This document shows, in pieces, positions 19,107-30,317 of a DNA stretch of 50,067 bases. Position 1 is the first letter of the stretch. The number at the start of each line of letters is the position of its first letter. Location: the NCBI GenBank assembly GCA_002746685.1, contig PDQK01000035.1, positions 1 through 50,067 of the forward strand. The letters run 5' to 3'. The notes beneath the pieces are model-generated. The model had not been told where the DNA came from, searched no databases, and worked only from the letters and a program-made list of their open reading frames with translations. The position numbers and the translations under genes are program-made. The DNA comes from Desulfobulbus propionicus. GTDB lineage: Bacteria > Desulfobacterota > Desulfobulbia > Desulfobulbales > Desulfobulbaceae.

Positions 19107-22100
19107 TTATCCGTCAATGGTTTTAGAAAATTCCTGAACCGTTTTAACCTGAACCGTCTGCTTGTTCAGCGATTCCACAGCCAGGGCCACTGCCCAGCCA
19201 CCGGTAATGGTGGTTGAATAGGGGATGTGATAATCAAGAGCTGCTCGCCTGATGGTATAAGAATCTTCAGTGGTTCTGGTACCGGCAGAGGTGTTAAGGA
19301 TCAATTGTACCTCACCATCTTCGATCTTATCCAAAATGTGCGGGCGGCCCTGGGAAATCTTGTTCACCTCTGTGCAGGTAATCCCGTTTTCCTTTAACTT
19401 TGCTGCTGTTCCCCTGGTAGCAAGGATGGTGAACCCAAGCTCATCAAGCTTTCGTGCAACAGGGAGCACCGCTTCCTTATCTCCATGACGTACCGAGATA
19501 AACACGTTACCACTGAGCGGCAGGCTGGAACCTGCGGCCATGTGCGCCTTTGCCAGAGCCTGACCGAGGTCATCATCTATCCCCAGAACTTCGCCGGTGG
19601 ATTTCATCTCTGGCCCCAGCAGCGTATCCACATTTTCAAACCGGTCAAAAGGAAAGACCGCTTCCTTAACGGCCCAATGGTGCAAGGTCTTTTCCCTGGT
19701 AAAGCCGAGCTCTTCCAGCGTCATGCCCATCATTACCTTTGTAGCTGTCTTGGCCAGCTCCACCCCTGTTGCCTTGGACACAAAGGGGACAGTACGGGAC
19801 GCCCTGGGGTTTACCTCAAGCACATAGAGGGTGTCACCTTTGACTGCAAACTGCACATTCATGAGCCCGATAACCCCAAGCTCCTCAGCCATGGCCTTGG
19901 AAGCTGCGGTGATCTGATCAATCATATCCTGGGATAAGGTATGGGGAGGCAACACACAGGCAGAATCGCCGGAATGAATACCAGCCTCTTCAATATGCTG
20001 CATAATGCCGCCAACAACGGTCATGGTACCGTCGGATACCGCATCCACATCCACTTCAATGGCATCCTTTAGAAACTGATCCAGTAGCACGGGATGGTCT
20101 GATCCTGCCATTCCGGGGATGTTCATGAAGTCCCGAATACCATTTTCATTGTACACGATCCGCATGTCACGTCCACCAAGGACATAGGAAGGCCGCATCA
20201 CTACGGGATACCCGATCTCCTCTGCAACGTGGAGGGCCTCTTCCAGGGTATGGGCAGTGCCATTGTCTGGTTGACGGAGTCCAAGTTTCTGGAGGAATTG
20301 CTGAAAACGCTTTCTATCCTCAGCCCGGTCAATGGCATCTGGCGGGGTTCCAATAATGGGTACGCCAGCCTTATCCAGGGGAACGGCCAGGTTCAGTGGC
20401 GTTTGACCACCAAACTGGACAATAACCCCATCAGGCTGCTCACGTTCTATAATATTGAGCACATCTTCGCGGGTCAGCGGCTCAAAGTAGAGCTTGTCTG
20501 AGGTATCGTAATCAGTGGAAACCGTCTCAGGATTGGAGTTCACCATAATGGACTCCACCCCGATTTCCCGCAGGGCAAAAGAGGCATGCACACAGCAGTA
20601 ATCAAACTCGATGCCCTGACCAATCCGGTTTGGTCCACCGCCCAGAATCATAATTTTTTTGCGCTCAGTGACCTGCACCTCATCTTCCTGGTCATAGGTG
20701 GAATAATAATACGGGGTATAGGATGCAAACTCTGCAGCACAGGTATCCACCAGCTTATATACCGGTTCCAGTCCTTTCTTGATCCGCAACTGACGAATAT
20801 CCTCTTCCGAGGTGCCGGTAAGCACCGCAAGCTGCACATCAGAAAATCCATTTTGCTTGGCCCGGTAAAGGGTATCAGCATCCAGCCCTGGAAAACCATT
20901 TGCAGCTATCTCTGCACCCTGCTCCACAATCTGCTTAAAGTTATACAAAAACCAGGGATCGATATGGCTGAGCTCGTAAATCTGCTGTACATCCATACCG
21001 CGCCGCAACGCTTCAAACAGGTAGCTGAGGCGCTGGGAATTGGGCTTGGTCAGACCGAGATGAAGATCATCTTCATGCAGCTCGGTCATATCAGCCTTGC
21101 CGTCAAACCCAAATCCCATCCGCCCGACCTCAAGGGAACGCATGCCCTTTTGAAAGGCTTCCTTAAACGTTCGTCCAATGGCCATGGTTTCCCCAACAGA
21201 CTTCATCGCGGTGGTCAAGACATCGTCAGCTTCAGGAAACTTTTCAAAGGTCCAGCGGGGAATCTTGACTACACAATAATCAATGGTTGGTTCAAACGAG
21301 GCGTAGGTCTCACGGGTTATATCGTTTTTGATTTCATCCAGGGTATAGCCGATGGCAAGCTTGGCAGCAATCTTGGCAATGGGGAACCCTGTTGCCTTTG
21401 ATGCCAGAGCCGAGGAACGAGAAACCCTGGGGTTCATCTCAATCACCATTAACTCACCATCTTCAGGATTCACTGCAAACTGGACATTGGAGCCACCCGT
21501 TTCCACCCCTATCTCGCGAATAATGGCTATGGCGGCATCGCGCATTTCCTGATACTCACGGTCTGTCAGGGTTTGCGCAGGGGCAACCGTAACCGAGTCA
21601 CCGGTATGGACTCCCATGGCATCGATGTTTTCGATGGAGCAAATAATGACCACATTATCATTCTTGTCCCGCATGACCTCAAGCTCATACTCTTTCCAGC
21701 CAAGCAGGCTCCGCTCAAGCATAATTTCAGTGGTCATGGACAAATCAAGCCCTGCTGTGGCAAGTTCCCTAAGCTCAGACCGGTTATAGGCTACCCCGCC
21801 GCCAGTACCGCCCAAAGTGAAACTCGGTCGTACAATAATGGGAAAACCAATGGTGTTCCCCGCCTCCATGGCTTCATCTAAGGTATGAACAATGGCTGAT
21901 TCAGGCACCTTCAGGTTAATTTTGTGCATGGCATCGCGGAATTCTTCTCGACCTTCCGCTTTCTGAATGACGTCGATGTCTGCAGCAAGCATCTCAACGT
22001 TATACTTTTCCAGCACCCCCATCTCAGCAACCTTGATGGCCGTATTGAGCCCGGTTTGCCCGCCAAGGGTAGGGAGCAGCGCATCTGGCCGCTCACGCTC

Positions 22101-22334
22101 AATCACTTTTGCCACGCACTCCGGGGTTATAGGCTCAATATAGGTTCGGTCAGCAAGACCGGGGTCTGTCATGATGGTTGCCGGGTTGGAGTTAATCAAA
22201 ACCACCTCAAACCCTTCCTCTTTCAAAGCCTTAACCGCCTGGGCACCGGAGTAGTCAAACTCACAGGCCTGGCTGATAATGATTGGCCCGGAGCCAATAA
22301 TGAGAATTTTGCGTATATCTGTTCTTTTAGGCAT
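19107..22334 (-). CDS. carB: Carbamoyl-phosphate synthase large subunit
   Basis: CarB makes carbamoyl phosphate from bicarbonate, ATP and ammonia supplied by CarA, for arginine and pyrimidine synthesis. The length (1075 residues) is normal. Both ATP-grasp halves are complete: the first starts with [20 protein letters not shown] and has [12 protein letters not shown]; the second starts with [20 protein letters not shown] and has [12 protein letters not shown]. The C-terminal MGS-like allosteric domain contains [16 protein letters not shown] and [20 protein letters not shown]. It follows carA by 22 bases. Identification is secure. Confidence 0.98.
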   Translation of the reverse strand: MPKRTDIRKILIIGSGPIIISQACEFDYSGAQAVKALKEEGFEVVLINSNPATIMTDPGLADRTYIEPITPECVAKVIERERPDALLPTLGGQTGLNTAIKVAEMGVLEKYNVEMLAADIDVIQKAEGREEFRDAMHKINLKVPESAIVHTLDEAMEAGNTIGFPIIVRPSFTLGGTGGGVAYNRSELRELATAGLDLSMTTEIMLERSLLGWKEYELEVMRDKNDNVVIICSIENIDAMGVHTGDSVTVAPAQTLTDREYQEMRDAAIAIIREIGVETGGSNVQFAVNPEDGELMVIEMNPRVSRSSALASKATGFPIAKIAAKLAIGYTLDEIKNDITRETYASFEPTIDYCVVKIPRWTFEKFPEADDVLTTAMKSVGETMAIGRTFKEAFQKGMRSLEVGRMGFGFDGKADMTELHEDDLHLGLTKPNSQRLSYLFEALRRGMDVQQIYELSHIDPWFLYNFKQIVEQGAEIAANGFPGLDADTLYRAKQNGFSDVQLAVLTGTSEEDIRQLRIKKGLEPVYKLVDTCAAEFASYTPYYYSTYDQEDEVQVTERKKIMILGGGPNRIGQGIEFDYCCVHASFALREIGVESIMVNSNPETVSTDYDTSDKLYFEPLTREDVLNIIEREQPDGVIVQFGGQTPLNLAVPLDKAGVPIIGTPPDAIDRAEDRKRFQQFLQKLGLRQPDNGTAHTLEEALHVAEEIGYPVVMRPSYVLGGRDMRIVYNENGIRDFMNIPGMAGSDHPVLLDQFLKDAIEVDVDAVSDGTMTVVGGIMQHIEEAGIHSGDSACVLPPHTLSQDMIDQITAASKAMAEELGVIGLMNVQFAVKGDTLYVLEVNPRASRTVPFVSKATGVELAKTATKVMMGMTLEELGFTREKTLHHWAVKEAVFPFDRFENVDTLLGPEMKSTGEVLGIDDDLGQALAKAHMAAGSSLPLSGNVFISVRHGDKEAVLPVARKLDELGFTILATRGTAAKLKENGITCTEVNKISQGRPHILDKIEDGEVQLILNTSAGTRTTEDSYTIRRAALDYHIPYSTTITGGWAVALAVESLNKQTVQVKTVQEFSKTIDG

Positions 22335-22356
22335 GGTACTCGGTTATATGATGTGA

Positions 22357-23472
22357 TCAGGAAGAGTGCTTCATCAGGTCAATGAATCGTTCAAACAGGT
22401 ATTCGGCATCATGGGGGCCGGGAGCATATTCGGGGTGGTACTGAACCGAGAAGGCAGGATATATTTTATGCTGCATCCCTTCCAGGCTCTGATCGTTGAG
22501 ATTGATATGGGTCACTTCCACCTCAGCAGGCAAGCTGTCCGGGTCTACGCAAAAGCCGTGGTTTTGCGAAGTTATCTCAACCTTTCCTGTGGTAAGATCT
22601 TTCACAGGCTGGTTTCCGCCACGGTGACCAAACTTGAGCTTATAGGTAGATCCACCATAGGCCAGACCAAGCATCTGATGCCCCAAGCAAATACCAAATA
22701 GCGGTTTTTTTCCAAGCAGGTTCTGAATATTGGCGACCACCCCCTCAACCCCGGCCGGGTCACCAGGGCCATTGGATAAAAAGATTCCGTCTGGATTATA
22801 TTGCAGAACGTTTGTGGCAGAGGTGGTGGCAGGTACAACCAGCACCTGGCAGCCATACTGGGTGAGTAAACGCAGCTGGTTATATTTTACCCCAAAGTCG
22901 TAGGCAACCACCTTATAAGGTAAGGTGCTCTCTGCAGCAAACCCACTGGCAGCTTGCGGCCCATTATCCACCCACAGATAGGGCTCTTTTACGCTAACGC
23001 GCTGTACCATATCCCGGCCAACAAGCCCTGCCCAATCTCTTGCACGTTGAACCAGTGAATCACCATCCAAATCCGTGGTGGAGATCACAGCCTTCATGGC
23101 ACCCTGATTACGAATAATACGGGTCAGCATCCGGGTATCAAGGCCTTCTATTCCAAGCACATTATACTTTTTGAGAAAATCAGCGAGATTGCCGGTGGAA
23201 CGAAAATTACTGGGCTGGTTCTGGTACTCCCGCATCAGAAAGGCTCGCGGGTGCACTCCAGCAGATTCCATATCTTCTTCATTCACCCCATAATTACCGA
23301 TCAATGGGTAGGTCATGGTGACGAGCTGACCTGTATAGGAAGGGTCGGTCAACACCTCCTGATAGCCGCTCATGCTGGTGTTAAAAACTATCTCTCCCTG
23401 GGCCTCCCCTTCACCGGTGAAGGAATAACCGGAAATGACGGTACCATCTTCCAGGCCGATCAATGCTTTCAT
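22357..23472 (-). CDS. carA: Carbamoyl-phosphate synthase small subunit
   Basis: The glutaminase subunit that feeds ammonia to CarB. The N-terminal domain begins [18 protein letters not shown] and contains [17 protein letters not shown]; the class I glutamine amidotransferase domain has the nucleophile Cys262 in [10 protein letters not shown] and the His-Glu pair in [11 protein letters not shown]. The frame runs further upstream to 23541, but only the ATG at 23472 gives the family N-terminus, and the extension would overlap waaA. The gene lies between waaA (55-base gap) and carB (22-base gap) on the same strand. Confidence 0.97.
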   Translation of the reverse strand: MKALIGLEDGTVISGYSFTGEGEAQGEIVFNTSMSGYQEVLTDPSYTGQLVTMTYPLIGNYGVNEEDMESAGVHPRAFLMREYQNQPSNFRSTGNLADFLKKYNVLGIEGLDTRMLTRIIRNQGAMKAVISTTDLDGDSLVQRARDWAGLVGRDMVQRVSVKEPYLWVDNGPQAASGFAAESTLPYKVVAYDFGVKYNQLRLLTQYGCQVLVVPATTSATNVLQYNPDGIFLSNGPGDPAGVEGVVANIQNLLGKKPLFGICLGHQMLGLAYGGSTYKLKFGHRGGNQPVKDLTTGKVEITSQNHGFCVDPDSLPAEVEVTHINLNDQSLEGMQHKIYPAFSVQYHPEYAPGPHDAEYLFERFIDLMKHSS

Positions 23473-23527
23473 ATGTTGCACTATGCTCTTGTTTAGAGAA
23501 ACGATTATCGTCGTTTGAGTTCGCTGC

Positions 23528-24886
23528 TTACACTGTTGCAATCAGCTCTTTAATCACTGCTGCCTGCCGGGTTACAATGGTATCCCCTTGAGCAAGGATT
23601 CCTTTGGTACACGCGCAGGCACGATCATACACATCTGGATTGTTGATATGGTGCAATAACAACGCGGTCAATTTTTCTTCATCGTCCGCCTGAAATCCGC
23701 ACCCTGCCGCACACAGACGCTTGGCATCACGTTGAAAATCGTCCATGTAAGGGCCAAAATACACAGGGTGTCCCCACCGAACAATTTCCATAATGTTGTG
23801 GCCACCCTTGGGAACCAGGCTACCGCCGCAAAAACTAAACCGAGCCACACTGTACAAATCTGCCAGCTCGCCCATGGTGTCCACCAGGACAATGGATGTG
23901 ATCCGCTTTTTACCGCCATGCAGCTGGCTTAGCCTGTCAAACGGCAGTTTTTCTCTGGCCAACCACCGGGTAATCTCAGGGACACGTTTCAGATGCCTTG
24001 GCGCCACAACCCAGAGGAAATCATGCTCACTCGCAAGCCGCTGAAAAACCTTATACAGCAGGGGTTCTTCGCCCTGATGGGTGGAGCCACACACAAATAG
24101 TTGTTTTCCTGTGCCTGCCAGAAGCGCCTGGTACTTTTTGTGAGTTATTGCAGGTTCTTTGGTCATCACAGCGGTTTTAATATTACCACTGACCGATACC
24201 TTTTCCGGCTCCACACCAAGATCAACCAGACGATCGGCATCCCCTGCGGTTATGGCCACCACCCGATCAAAGGCGCACAGAATATCTGACATAAGCCCTT
24301 TAATAACCTGATACCTGCCATGGGAGCGTTCTGATAACCTGGCATTCACCAGACAGGCTCTTATGCGCTTACTCCTCAAGCTATGCAACAACACCGGCCA
24401 AAGCTCTGTCTCCAGGCAAACGTAGAGATCAGGTGCCAGCGCTGCCAGTGCCTGGGTAACAGCTGGCAGCAAATCCAGCGGTGCCATGTAACAGGAAACA
24501 TCTGCTGGAAGCTGCCTGCGGGCAAACGTATTGCCTTGTTCGGTGGTTGTTGTTACGACAAGGGTAAGATCATCAAGTTCTTTACGCAGTTGATTGATCA
24601 AGACAAGGGCTGCCTGGACCTCACCAACCGATGAAGCATGGATCCAGATACGCTTGTGGTTGCTGGTCTGGGCCTGCGTCTCATACAGGCCAAGCCGCTG
24701 CTCAAGTCCATAAATGTATCGACCACCAAGACGGCGTAACAGGGGGAGCAAGAATCGCAACACCCCATAAACCGCTGTGCCAGTCACACAGTATCCCTGA
24801 TATAGAATTTTTGCCACAGCAGTACCGGCCTGAATTGGTTGAAACGCAAAATATGATATTAAACCAAGATTATCTCTATCAGTCAA
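23528..24886 (-). CDS. waaA: 3-deoxy-D-manno-octulosonic acid (Kdo) transferase
   Basis: WaaA adds Kdo to lipid IVA at the inner face of the cytoplasmic membrane, building the lipopolysaccharide core. A hydrophobic N-terminal stretch ([13 protein letters not shown]) is followed by the glycosyltransferase entry segment [14 protein letters not shown] with the conserved Glu, then [50 protein letters not shown] and [15 protein letters not shown], all typical. The start is uncertain: the longest frame begins with TTG at 24886, and an in-frame GTG at 24817 would match homologues better. It heads the waaA-carA-carB-ftsH-folP run. Confidence 0.93.
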   Translation of the reverse strand: MTDRDNLGLISYFAFQPIQAGTAVAKILYQGYCVTGTAVYGVLRFLLPLLRRLGGRYIYGLEQRLGLYETQAQTSNHKRIWIHASSVGEVQAALVLINQLRKELDDLTLVVTTTTEQGNTFARRQLPADVSCYMAPLDLLPAVTQALAALAPDLYVCLETELWPVLLHSLRSKRIRACLVNARLSERSHGRYQVIKGLMSDILCAFDRVVAITAGDADRLVDLGVEPEKVSVSGNIKTAVMTKEPAITHKKYQALLAGTGKQLFVCGSTHQGEEPLLYKVFQRLASEHDFLWVVAPRHLKRVPEITRWLAREKLPFDRLSQLHGGKKRITSIVLVDTMGELADLYSVARFSFCGGSLVPKGGHNIMEIVRWGHPVYFGPYMDDFQRDAKRLCAAGCGFQADDEEKLTALLLHHINNPDVYDRACACTKGILAQGDTIVTRQAAVIKELIATV

Positions 24887-25118
24887 CCACGTTCCAGCAG
24901 GATACGGAAAATGAGCCCGTTGACCACCTCTTTTCCCCTTACATTCAAGAATTTTTCGTTGACATTACCAGCTATGGTTTGTAAGCAACCGGACTATCCC
25001 ATTACGGTCTGGGTATCTTGTTAGACTTGTGCTGCGCACCAACCAGACCTTCCCTGTATTCATCCTTCTTTTACCACCAACGTGACGTAAAAGAACAATT
25101 AATCTGCCGGAGAGGACC

Positions 25119-26159
25119 ATGAACAAACTACTCATTTTTCTACTGCTGACGATGTTTCTTTTTTGTTTTGGACAGCCGGTAACAGCTCAAAACGAGGACA
25201 AAAAAATGAAAGATGGTATGTACGCAAAGATCCAGACAAACAAAGGAGATATCCTCCTCAAACTGCACTACGATAAAACACCGCTTACCGTAATTAACTT
25301 TGCAGGGCTTGCAGAAGGTTCCCTTAAACTTGGTGGTTTTGACAAACCTGCAGGCACACCTTTTTATGATGGCCTGACCTTTCACCGCGTGATTGACAAC
25401 TTCATGATTCAGGGCGGCTGCCCGCTGGGTAATGGTACAGGCGGCCCTGGCTACACCTTCCCAGATGAATTTGACCCATCGCTTAAACACAGCGGCCCAG
25501 GTATCCTGTCCATGGCCAATGCCGGACCAGGCACCAATGGTTCCCAGTTCTTTATCACCCATCTGGCCACTCCACATCTTGATGGCAAGCACACTGTTTT
25601 CGGCAAGGTGGTTGAAGGGCAGGATATCGTTGACTCCATCAACCAAGGTGACGTAATTAAAACCATCGAGATTATTCGCGTGGGCAAGGAAGCGTCCAAC
25701 TTCAAGACCGACCAGGCCGCTTTTGATAAAGCATTGCACGCTATTACAGCTGAACAGGAAGACAAGCTGAAAAAAGAAAGAGAAAAAATCACAAAGATCA
25801 TCAAAGACAAGTGGCCTGAAGCCAAAAAAACCCGCTCAGGACTCTACTATCAGGTGGAAGAAGAAGGAACCGGGGCAACACCTAACAAAGGCGATATGAT
25901 CAAGGCCCATTACACTGGCCGCCTGCTTTCCAATAACCGTAAGTTTGACAGCTCCTATGATCGCCGCGAACCCATTGAGTTTCAGGTTGGAATTGGCCGT
26001 GTTATTCCCGGCTGGGACGAAGCCCTGATGCAGATGAAGAAAGGGGAAAAACGCACCCTGATCATCCCGCCAGATCTTGGGTATGGGGAACGGGGTGCTG
26101 GTGGAGTTATCCCTCCCAATGCCTGGCTGGTATTTGACGTGGAATTGATAGATTTCTAA
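25119..26159 (+). CDS. Exported peptidyl-prolyl isomerase: cyclophilin-FKBP fusion
   Basis: A 346-residue protein carrying two unrelated proline isomerase folds. A cleavable-looking signal peptide ([15 protein letters not shown]...TAQ) comes first. The cyclophilin domain spans about 36-195 with [24 protein letters not shown] and [16 protein letters not shown] charged helical linker (about 200-238) leads to an FKBP domain (about 240-346) with [40 protein letters not shown] and FDVELI. GGAGAGG lies immediately upstream of the ATG. It probably folds proteins in the periplasm. The gene is single, between two runs of minus-strand genes. Confidence 0.95.
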   Translation: MNKLLIFLLLTMFLFCFGQPVTAQNEDKKMKDGMYAKIQTNKGDILLKLHYDKTPLTVINFAGLAEGSLKLGGFDKPAGTPFYDGLTFHRVIDNFMIQGGCPLGNGTGGPGYTFPDEFDPSLKHSGPGILSMANAGPGTNGSQFFITHLATPHLDGKHTVFGKVVEGQDIVDSINQGDVIKTIEIIRVGKEASNFKTDQAAFDKALHAITAEQEDKLKKEREKITKIIKDKWPEAKKTRSGLYYQVEEEGTGATPNKGDMIKAHYTGRLLSNNRKFDSSYDRREPIEFQVGIGRVIPGWDEALMQMKKGEKRTLIIPPDLGYGERGAGGVIPPNAWLVFDVELIDF

Positions 26160-26184
26160 GGCGGGAAACCCGCAACCCATCAAC

Positions 26185-26239
26185 CCCTTACTCCTCACAC
26201 ATTTTCTTGCTTTTTATGCCAGAAAATGAGGAGTAAGGG
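26185..26239. repeat. Long inverted repeat between convergent PPIase and trpS genes
   Basis: A 13-bp perfect inverted repeat (CCCTTACTCCTCA at 26185-26197, complement at 26227-26239), with a further inner pairing ATTTTCT/AGAAAA, fills the gap between two convergent genes. It abuts the trpS stop codon. It probably acts as a two-way transcription stop or mRNA-end stabiliser, although no clear T-run follows on either strand. Confidence 0.6.
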
Positions 26240-26240
26240 A

Positions 26241-27209
26241 TTAATACTTGAGCCCCATACTATCGCGTACAGCGTCCAAAGTGACCGTTGCCTTTTCCCG
26301 TGCCTTCTCAGCCCCTTTTGCAAGAATTTCACGCAAATAGTCCGGGTTATCCAGCAGCTCTTTTTTCCTGGCCCGGGCACCTGAAAAAGCGTCATTGATC
26401 AATGCAAACAGGTCCTGCTTCAGATACCCATAGGCTGCGCCACCATTGACATACAGGTTATGCACCTCTTCCATCTTTTCTTTGGGAGCAAAAAGTTTGA
26501 GGAGCGCATACAGGTTGCAACGCTCTGGATCCTTTGGTTCTTCCACCGGGGTTGAGTCTGTCTGCACTGACATTATCACCTTACGCAGCGGCTTCTCATC
26601 CATAAAAATAGGGATAGTATTCCCATAGGACTTGGACATCTTTTGCCCATCAATGCCAGGTACAATGGCTGTGGATTCACTAATCTCTGGCTCAGGCAGG
26701 GTAAACAGCTCACCAAAGGCGTTATTAAACTTGATGGCAATATCTCTTGCCACCTCCAGATGTTGTTTTTGGTCCTTACCCACAGGAACGACTTCTGCCT
26801 GATAAAGGAGAATATCTGCAGCCATCAGTACAGGATAAGCAAACAGCCCATGAGAGGCCGCGATATTCTTGGCGACTTTATCCTTGTACGAGTGGCAACG
26901 CTCAAGAAGCCCCATGGGAGTCAGGGTGGAGAGCAACCAGGTTAACTCGCACACCTCGGGGACATCTGATTGCACCCAAAAAGTACATTTATCCGGATCA
27001 AGCCCAAGGGCAAGGAAATCTGCTGCAGCTTCAAGGGTTCCGGTACGTAAACGATCACGATCATGCACCGAGGTCAAGGCATGGAGGTCAACAATAAACA
27101 CATAGAGATCAGACGTTTCCATGTGTTGGATCATGGACTTCATCATGCCAAAATAGTTGCCGATATGTAACTTCCCCGAAGGTTGTATCCCAGATAAAAT
27201 GCGTTTCAT
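26241..27209 (-). CDS. trpS: Tryptophanyl-tRNA synthetase
   Basis: A class I synthetase that charges tRNA-Trp. The start at 27209 (MKRILSGIQPSGKLHIGNYF) gives the family N-terminus with the HIGN signature at residues 15-18; an in-frame start further upstream (27257) would add a non-homologous leader, so I rejected it. Other landmarks are LLSTLTPMGLLERCHSYKDK, YPVLMAADILLYQ, VPVGKDQKQHLE and the KMSKS loop in GQKMSKSYGN. It is the last gene of the grpE-dnaK-trpS run, but a terminator between dnaK and trpS makes separate transcription likely. Confidence 0.97.
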   Translation of the reverse strand: MKRILSGIQPSGKLHIGNYFGMMKSMIQHMETSDLYVFIVDLHALTSVHDRDRLRTGTLEAAADFLALGLDPDKCTFWVQSDVPEVCELTWLLSTLTPMGLLERCHSYKDKVAKNIAASHGLFAYPVLMAADILLYQAEVVPVGKDQKQHLEVARDIAIKFNNAFGELFTLPEPEISESTAIVPGIDGQKMSKSYGNTIPIFMDEKPLRKVIMSVQTDSTPVEEPKDPERCNLYALLKLFAPKEKMEEVHNLYVNGGAAYGYLKQDLFALINDAFSGARARKKELLDNPDYLREILAKGAEKAREKATVTLDAVRDSMGLKY

Positions 27210-27270
27210 AGCGTGTTGCACAAAAAGGTAAAGAGTAACAGAGGGTGAAAAGACCACCCCCCTCTATAGC

Positions 27271-27314
27271 GTAAAAACAAAAAAAATGGGAGTACAGATT
27301 AGCTCTGCACCCCC
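27271..27314 (-). terminator. Rho-independent terminator after dnaK
   Basis: GGGAGTACAGA (27288-27298) pairs with TCTGCACCCCC (27304-27314) over 11 positions with two G-U pairs in the minus-strand RNA, with a 5-base loop. A U-rich tract follows in that RNA (plus-strand A-run at 27271-27286). It lies 30 bases past the dnaK stop. Confidence 0.8.
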
Positions 27315-27344
27315 ACTACTCTATAATACATCAATGCAGTACGT

Positions 27345-29276
27345 TTACTTCACTTCTTCAAAATCGGCATCGACAACATCGTCATCATCGCCCTTGCCAC
27401 TGCCAGCAGCCCCAGCCGCACCGGCCGCACCAGCCGCACCTGCTGCACCAGCACCACCAGACTGATCCTGGGAGGCCTGGGCATACATCAGTTCAGCCAG
27501 TTTATGCGATGCATTGGTCAATGCTTCAGTAGCAGCCTTGATGGCACTAACGTCATCGGTTTCAAGGGCTTTTTTCAGGTTTTCGATCTCTTTTTCCACA
27601 TTGGACTTGGTTTCAGCATCAACCTTATCACCAAGCTCAGACAGGCTCTTTTCTGTCATGTGGATCATGGAATCACCATTATTCTTGGCTTCAACCAGTT
27701 CCTTGCGCTTCTTGTCTTCATCAGCGTGGAGCTCGGCATCCTTCTTCATTCTTTCAATCTCTTCTTCAGAAAGCCCTGAGGAAGCAGTGATACGAATGGA
27801 CTGCTCTTTATTGGTACCAAGATCTTTTGCTGATACATTAAGAATACCGTTGGCATCCAGGTCAAAAGCAACCTCAATCTGTGGTACTCCACGTGGTGCT
27901 GGTGGAATATCAGTCAGCTCAAAGCGACCAATGGTCTTGTTGTCCTGGGCCATCTCACGCTCACCCTGAAGCACATGGATGGAAACTGCAGGTTGGTTAT
28001 CTGCAGCGGTTGAGAATACCTGGCTCTTCTTGGTCGGAACCGTGGTGTTCTTGTCGATCAGCCTGGTCATAACGCCACCAAGGGTTTCAATACCCAGTGA
28101 AAGCGGGGTTACGTCAAGCAGTAAAACATCTTTTACATCACCTTGGAGGACACCACCCTGAATGGCAGCACCGATGGCTACAACTTCATCAGGATTCACC
28201 CCTTTGTGCGGGGCTTTGCCAAAAATCTCTTTAACCTTTTCCTGCACCTTGGGCATCCGGGTCATACCACCGACCAAAATAACTTCGTCAATCTCTGATG
28301 CACTCATTCCGGCATCAGCAAGGGCAGTAGTACACGGTCCTGCTGTACGCTCAATCAGGTCTTCAACCAATGCTTCAAGTTTGGCCCGGCTCAGCTTGAT
28401 GTTCAAGTGCTTGGGTCCGGATGCATCAGCAGTGATAAAGGGGAGATTGATCTCGGTTTCCACAGCTGAAGACAGCTCTTTTTTGGCTTTTTCTGCTTCT
28501 TCTTTCAAGCGCTGGAGCGCCATGTTATCGTTACGCAGATCAACACCCTGATCACGCTTGAACTCGTCAGCCAGCCAGTTCACGATGCGCATATCAAAGT
28601 CTTCCCCGCCCAGGAAGGTGTCACCATTGGTGGATTTTACTTCAAAAACACCATCACCGATCTCAAGGATGGAAACGTCAAAAGTACCACCACCAAGGTC
28701 AAATACCGCGATCTTTTCCTCACCCTTCTTATCCAGACCATAGGCAAGAGAAGCTGCAGTGGGCTCATTGATGATCCGCTGTACATTCAGACCGGCAATC
28801 TTACCAGCATCCTTGGTTGCCTGACGCTGGGCATCGTTAAAGTACGCAGGTACGGTAACAACCGCATCTTCCACTGGCTCGCCCAAGTATTCTTCAGCGG
28901 TCTGCTTCATTTTACCCAGAATCATCGCTGAGACTTCCGCAGCAGTGTACGTCTTGCCGTCCACCTCTACAACAGCGTCGCCGCCAGGGCCTTCAACGAT
29001 CTTGAACGGGCTGATCTCAACTGATTTTTTTACTTCCTGATCAGTAAACTTACGTCCAATAAGACGCTTGATGGCAAATAAGGTTTTAGTAGGGTTGGTT
29101 ACAGCCTGACGCTTTGCAACCTGACCAACCAAACGTTCACCATTGTTGGAGAAGGCAACAATAGATGGTGTAGTTCTATTCCCTTCACTATTTTCAATGA
29201 CCTTGGGATCTCCACCTTCCATGATGGATACACATGAGTTTGTTGTGCCCAGGTCAATTCCTATAATCTTTCCCAT
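27345..29276 (-). CDS. dnaK: Molecular chaperone DnaK (Hsp70)
   Basis: The 643-residue chaperone begins [17 protein letters not shown] and has the phosphate loops [14 protein letters not shown] and [13 protein letters not shown], the [17 protein letters not shown] segment, the linker region [15 protein letters not shown] and a substrate-binding domain. The C-terminus has a Gly-Ala-Ala repeat (about residues 615-628, five copies) before the usual acidic end [14 protein letters not shown]. It is 92 bases after grpE, with AGGAG before the ATG. No dnaJ or hrcA lies in the window, so the co-chaperone is encoded elsewhere. Confidence 0.98.
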   Translation of the reverse strand: MGKIIGIDLGTTNSCVSIMEGGDPKVIENSEGNRTTPSIVAFSNNGERLVGQVAKRQAVTNPTKTLFAIKRLIGRKFTDQEVKKSVEISPFKIVEGPGGDAVVEVDGKTYTAAEVSAMILGKMKQTAEEYLGEPVEDAVVTVPAYFNDAQRQATKDAGKIAGLNVQRIINEPTAASLAYGLDKKGEEKIAVFDLGGGTFDVSILEIGDGVFEVKSTNGDTFLGGEDFDMRIVNWLADEFKRDQGVDLRNDNMALQRLKEEAEKAKKELSSAVETEINLPFITADASGPKHLNIKLSRAKLEALVEDLIERTAGPCTTALADAGMSASEIDEVILVGGMTRMPKVQEKVKEIFGKAPHKGVNPDEVVAIGAAIQGGVLQGDVKDVLLLDVTPLSLGIETLGGVMTRLIDKNTTVPTKKSQVFSTAADNQPAVSIHVLQGEREMAQDNKTIGRFELTDIPPAPRGVPQIEVAFDLDANGILNVSAKDLGTNKEQSIRITASSGLSEEEIERMKKDAELHADEDKKRKELVEAKNNGDSMIHMTEKSLSELGDKVDAETKSNVEKEIENLKKALETDDVSAIKAATEALTNASHKLAELMYAQASQDQSGGAGAAGAAGAAGAAGAAGSGKGDDDDVVDADFEEVK

Positions 29277-29368
29277 AATACGTTCTCCTCTCTCCTAAAA
29301 TATTGTGTTCTATGCTGAAAAATAAATAATAATGAGTTAATTAAACGAGGTAGCCGGCTGGTAATACG

Positions 29369-29947
29369 CTACTCGTCTGCTACTGGTCCACTGGATACAA
29401 CCACCTGAGCGTGCCGCAGTACTCTATCCTTAAATTTATATCCCTTGGCAAATTCTTTCAGGACGTGGTTTGCAGGGATATCATCACTTGCTTCCATGGT
29501 CAGAGCGTCCTGCTCATCAGGGTTAAAAGGTTGGCCAACAGCATCCAAAGCTTCCACACCAAACTTTTCTAACGTTGCTACCAGCCCTTTCTGGGTCAGG
29601 TCCAGTCCTTCAAGCATTGAGGTGAGCTTTGCTTCCGGGTTTTCCGCATCAGCCTTTCCCTGGTCTACGGCGCGATCAAGATTATCAAGTGTTGTCAGGA
29701 GCTCACGCAGGATGTTCTCTCCTGCATATTTCATGAGCTTAGTCTTTTCACGCTCCATCCTCTTTTTGAAATTGTCAAACTCAGCAGCGACACGGAGCAG
29801 TTTATCTTCAGCCGCCTCGAGTTCTTCCTGCAGGTTCCGCTCCTCTTCGGGCTCTTCCCCTTGTTCGTTCTCGTTTTCAGGGTTTTCGGAAACTGCAGCT
29901 TCCTCTTCCTGATCAACAGGCTGCTGCTCTTTGGTCTCTTCTACCAC
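29369..29947 (-). CDS. grpE: Nucleotide exchange factor GrpE
   Basis: GrpE releases ADP from DnaK. The 192-residue protein has the expected long acidic N-terminus, a coiled-coil (EELEAAEDKLLRVAAEFDNF, then KKRMEREK) and a C-terminal beta domain with GVEALDAVGQPFNPDEQDAL and GYKFKDRVLRHAQVVV. The start is a GTG at 29947, with AGGAG about eight bases upstream. A plausible promoter lies about 110 bases upstream (30058-30086). dnaK follows. Confidence 0.96.
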   Translation of the reverse strand: MVEETKEQQPVDQEEEAAVSENPENENEQGEEPEEERNLQEELEAAEDKLLRVAAEFDNFKKRMEREKTKLMKYAGENILRELLTTLDNLDRAVDQGKADAENPEAKLTSMLEGLDLTQKGLVATLEKFGVEALDAVGQPFNPDEQDALTMEASDDIPANHVLKEFAKGYKFKDRVLRHAQVVVSSGPVADE

Positions 29948-30317
29948 CTTGCATCTCCTTTCTCGCTCATTGTTGTCGTTATTGCATTACTGCAGATAAC
30001 GTTACAAACAGGCCTTTGTGCGCTCATCACGCGAAAGGCTAATCAAATCTGGACGCAACAATAAGTATGGCAAAAACAGGTGTCAAGGGTGGGCAAAACC
30101 AAATACTTGGGCAAAAAAACAACGGTTCATAACCACCTGTTCACCCCAGTGGCTGTGCTTGAAAAACGGGCAGCGTGTCAGACGGGTATTCCTGCTAACC
30201 AGCTGAAAACTAGCGCATTATATTATACTGAGAGCGTTGCTTAGTCACTTAAGATGGCGGTAAAAAGAGCACAGGCAGAGCTATATTTTTTCGCGTAAGG
30301 AAGGTTACTCCAAGGAG
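29948..30317. other. Intergenic region upstream of grpE
   Basis: About 370 bases with no convincing gene on either strand. It contains the promoter-like site at 30058-30086 facing grpE. I see no CIRCE element (TTAGCACTC inverted repeat) and no tRNA cloverleaf. A short palindrome CCAAG/CTTGG overlaps the stop codon of the GGDEF gene. Confidence 0.5.
30058..30086 (-). promoter_or_regulatory. Putative promoter of grpE-dnaK
   Basis: On the minus strand TTGACA (30081-30086) is followed after exactly 17 bases by TATTGT (30058-30063), a good housekeeping promoter. The same stretch also reads CTTGACA then GCCATACTTA, weakly like a heat-shock sigma-32 site. Confidence 0.55.

Noticed and set aside
20586..21401. 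Antisense ORF of 271 residues inside carB
   Set aside because: Covered by a highly conserved carB coding region; a frame shadow.
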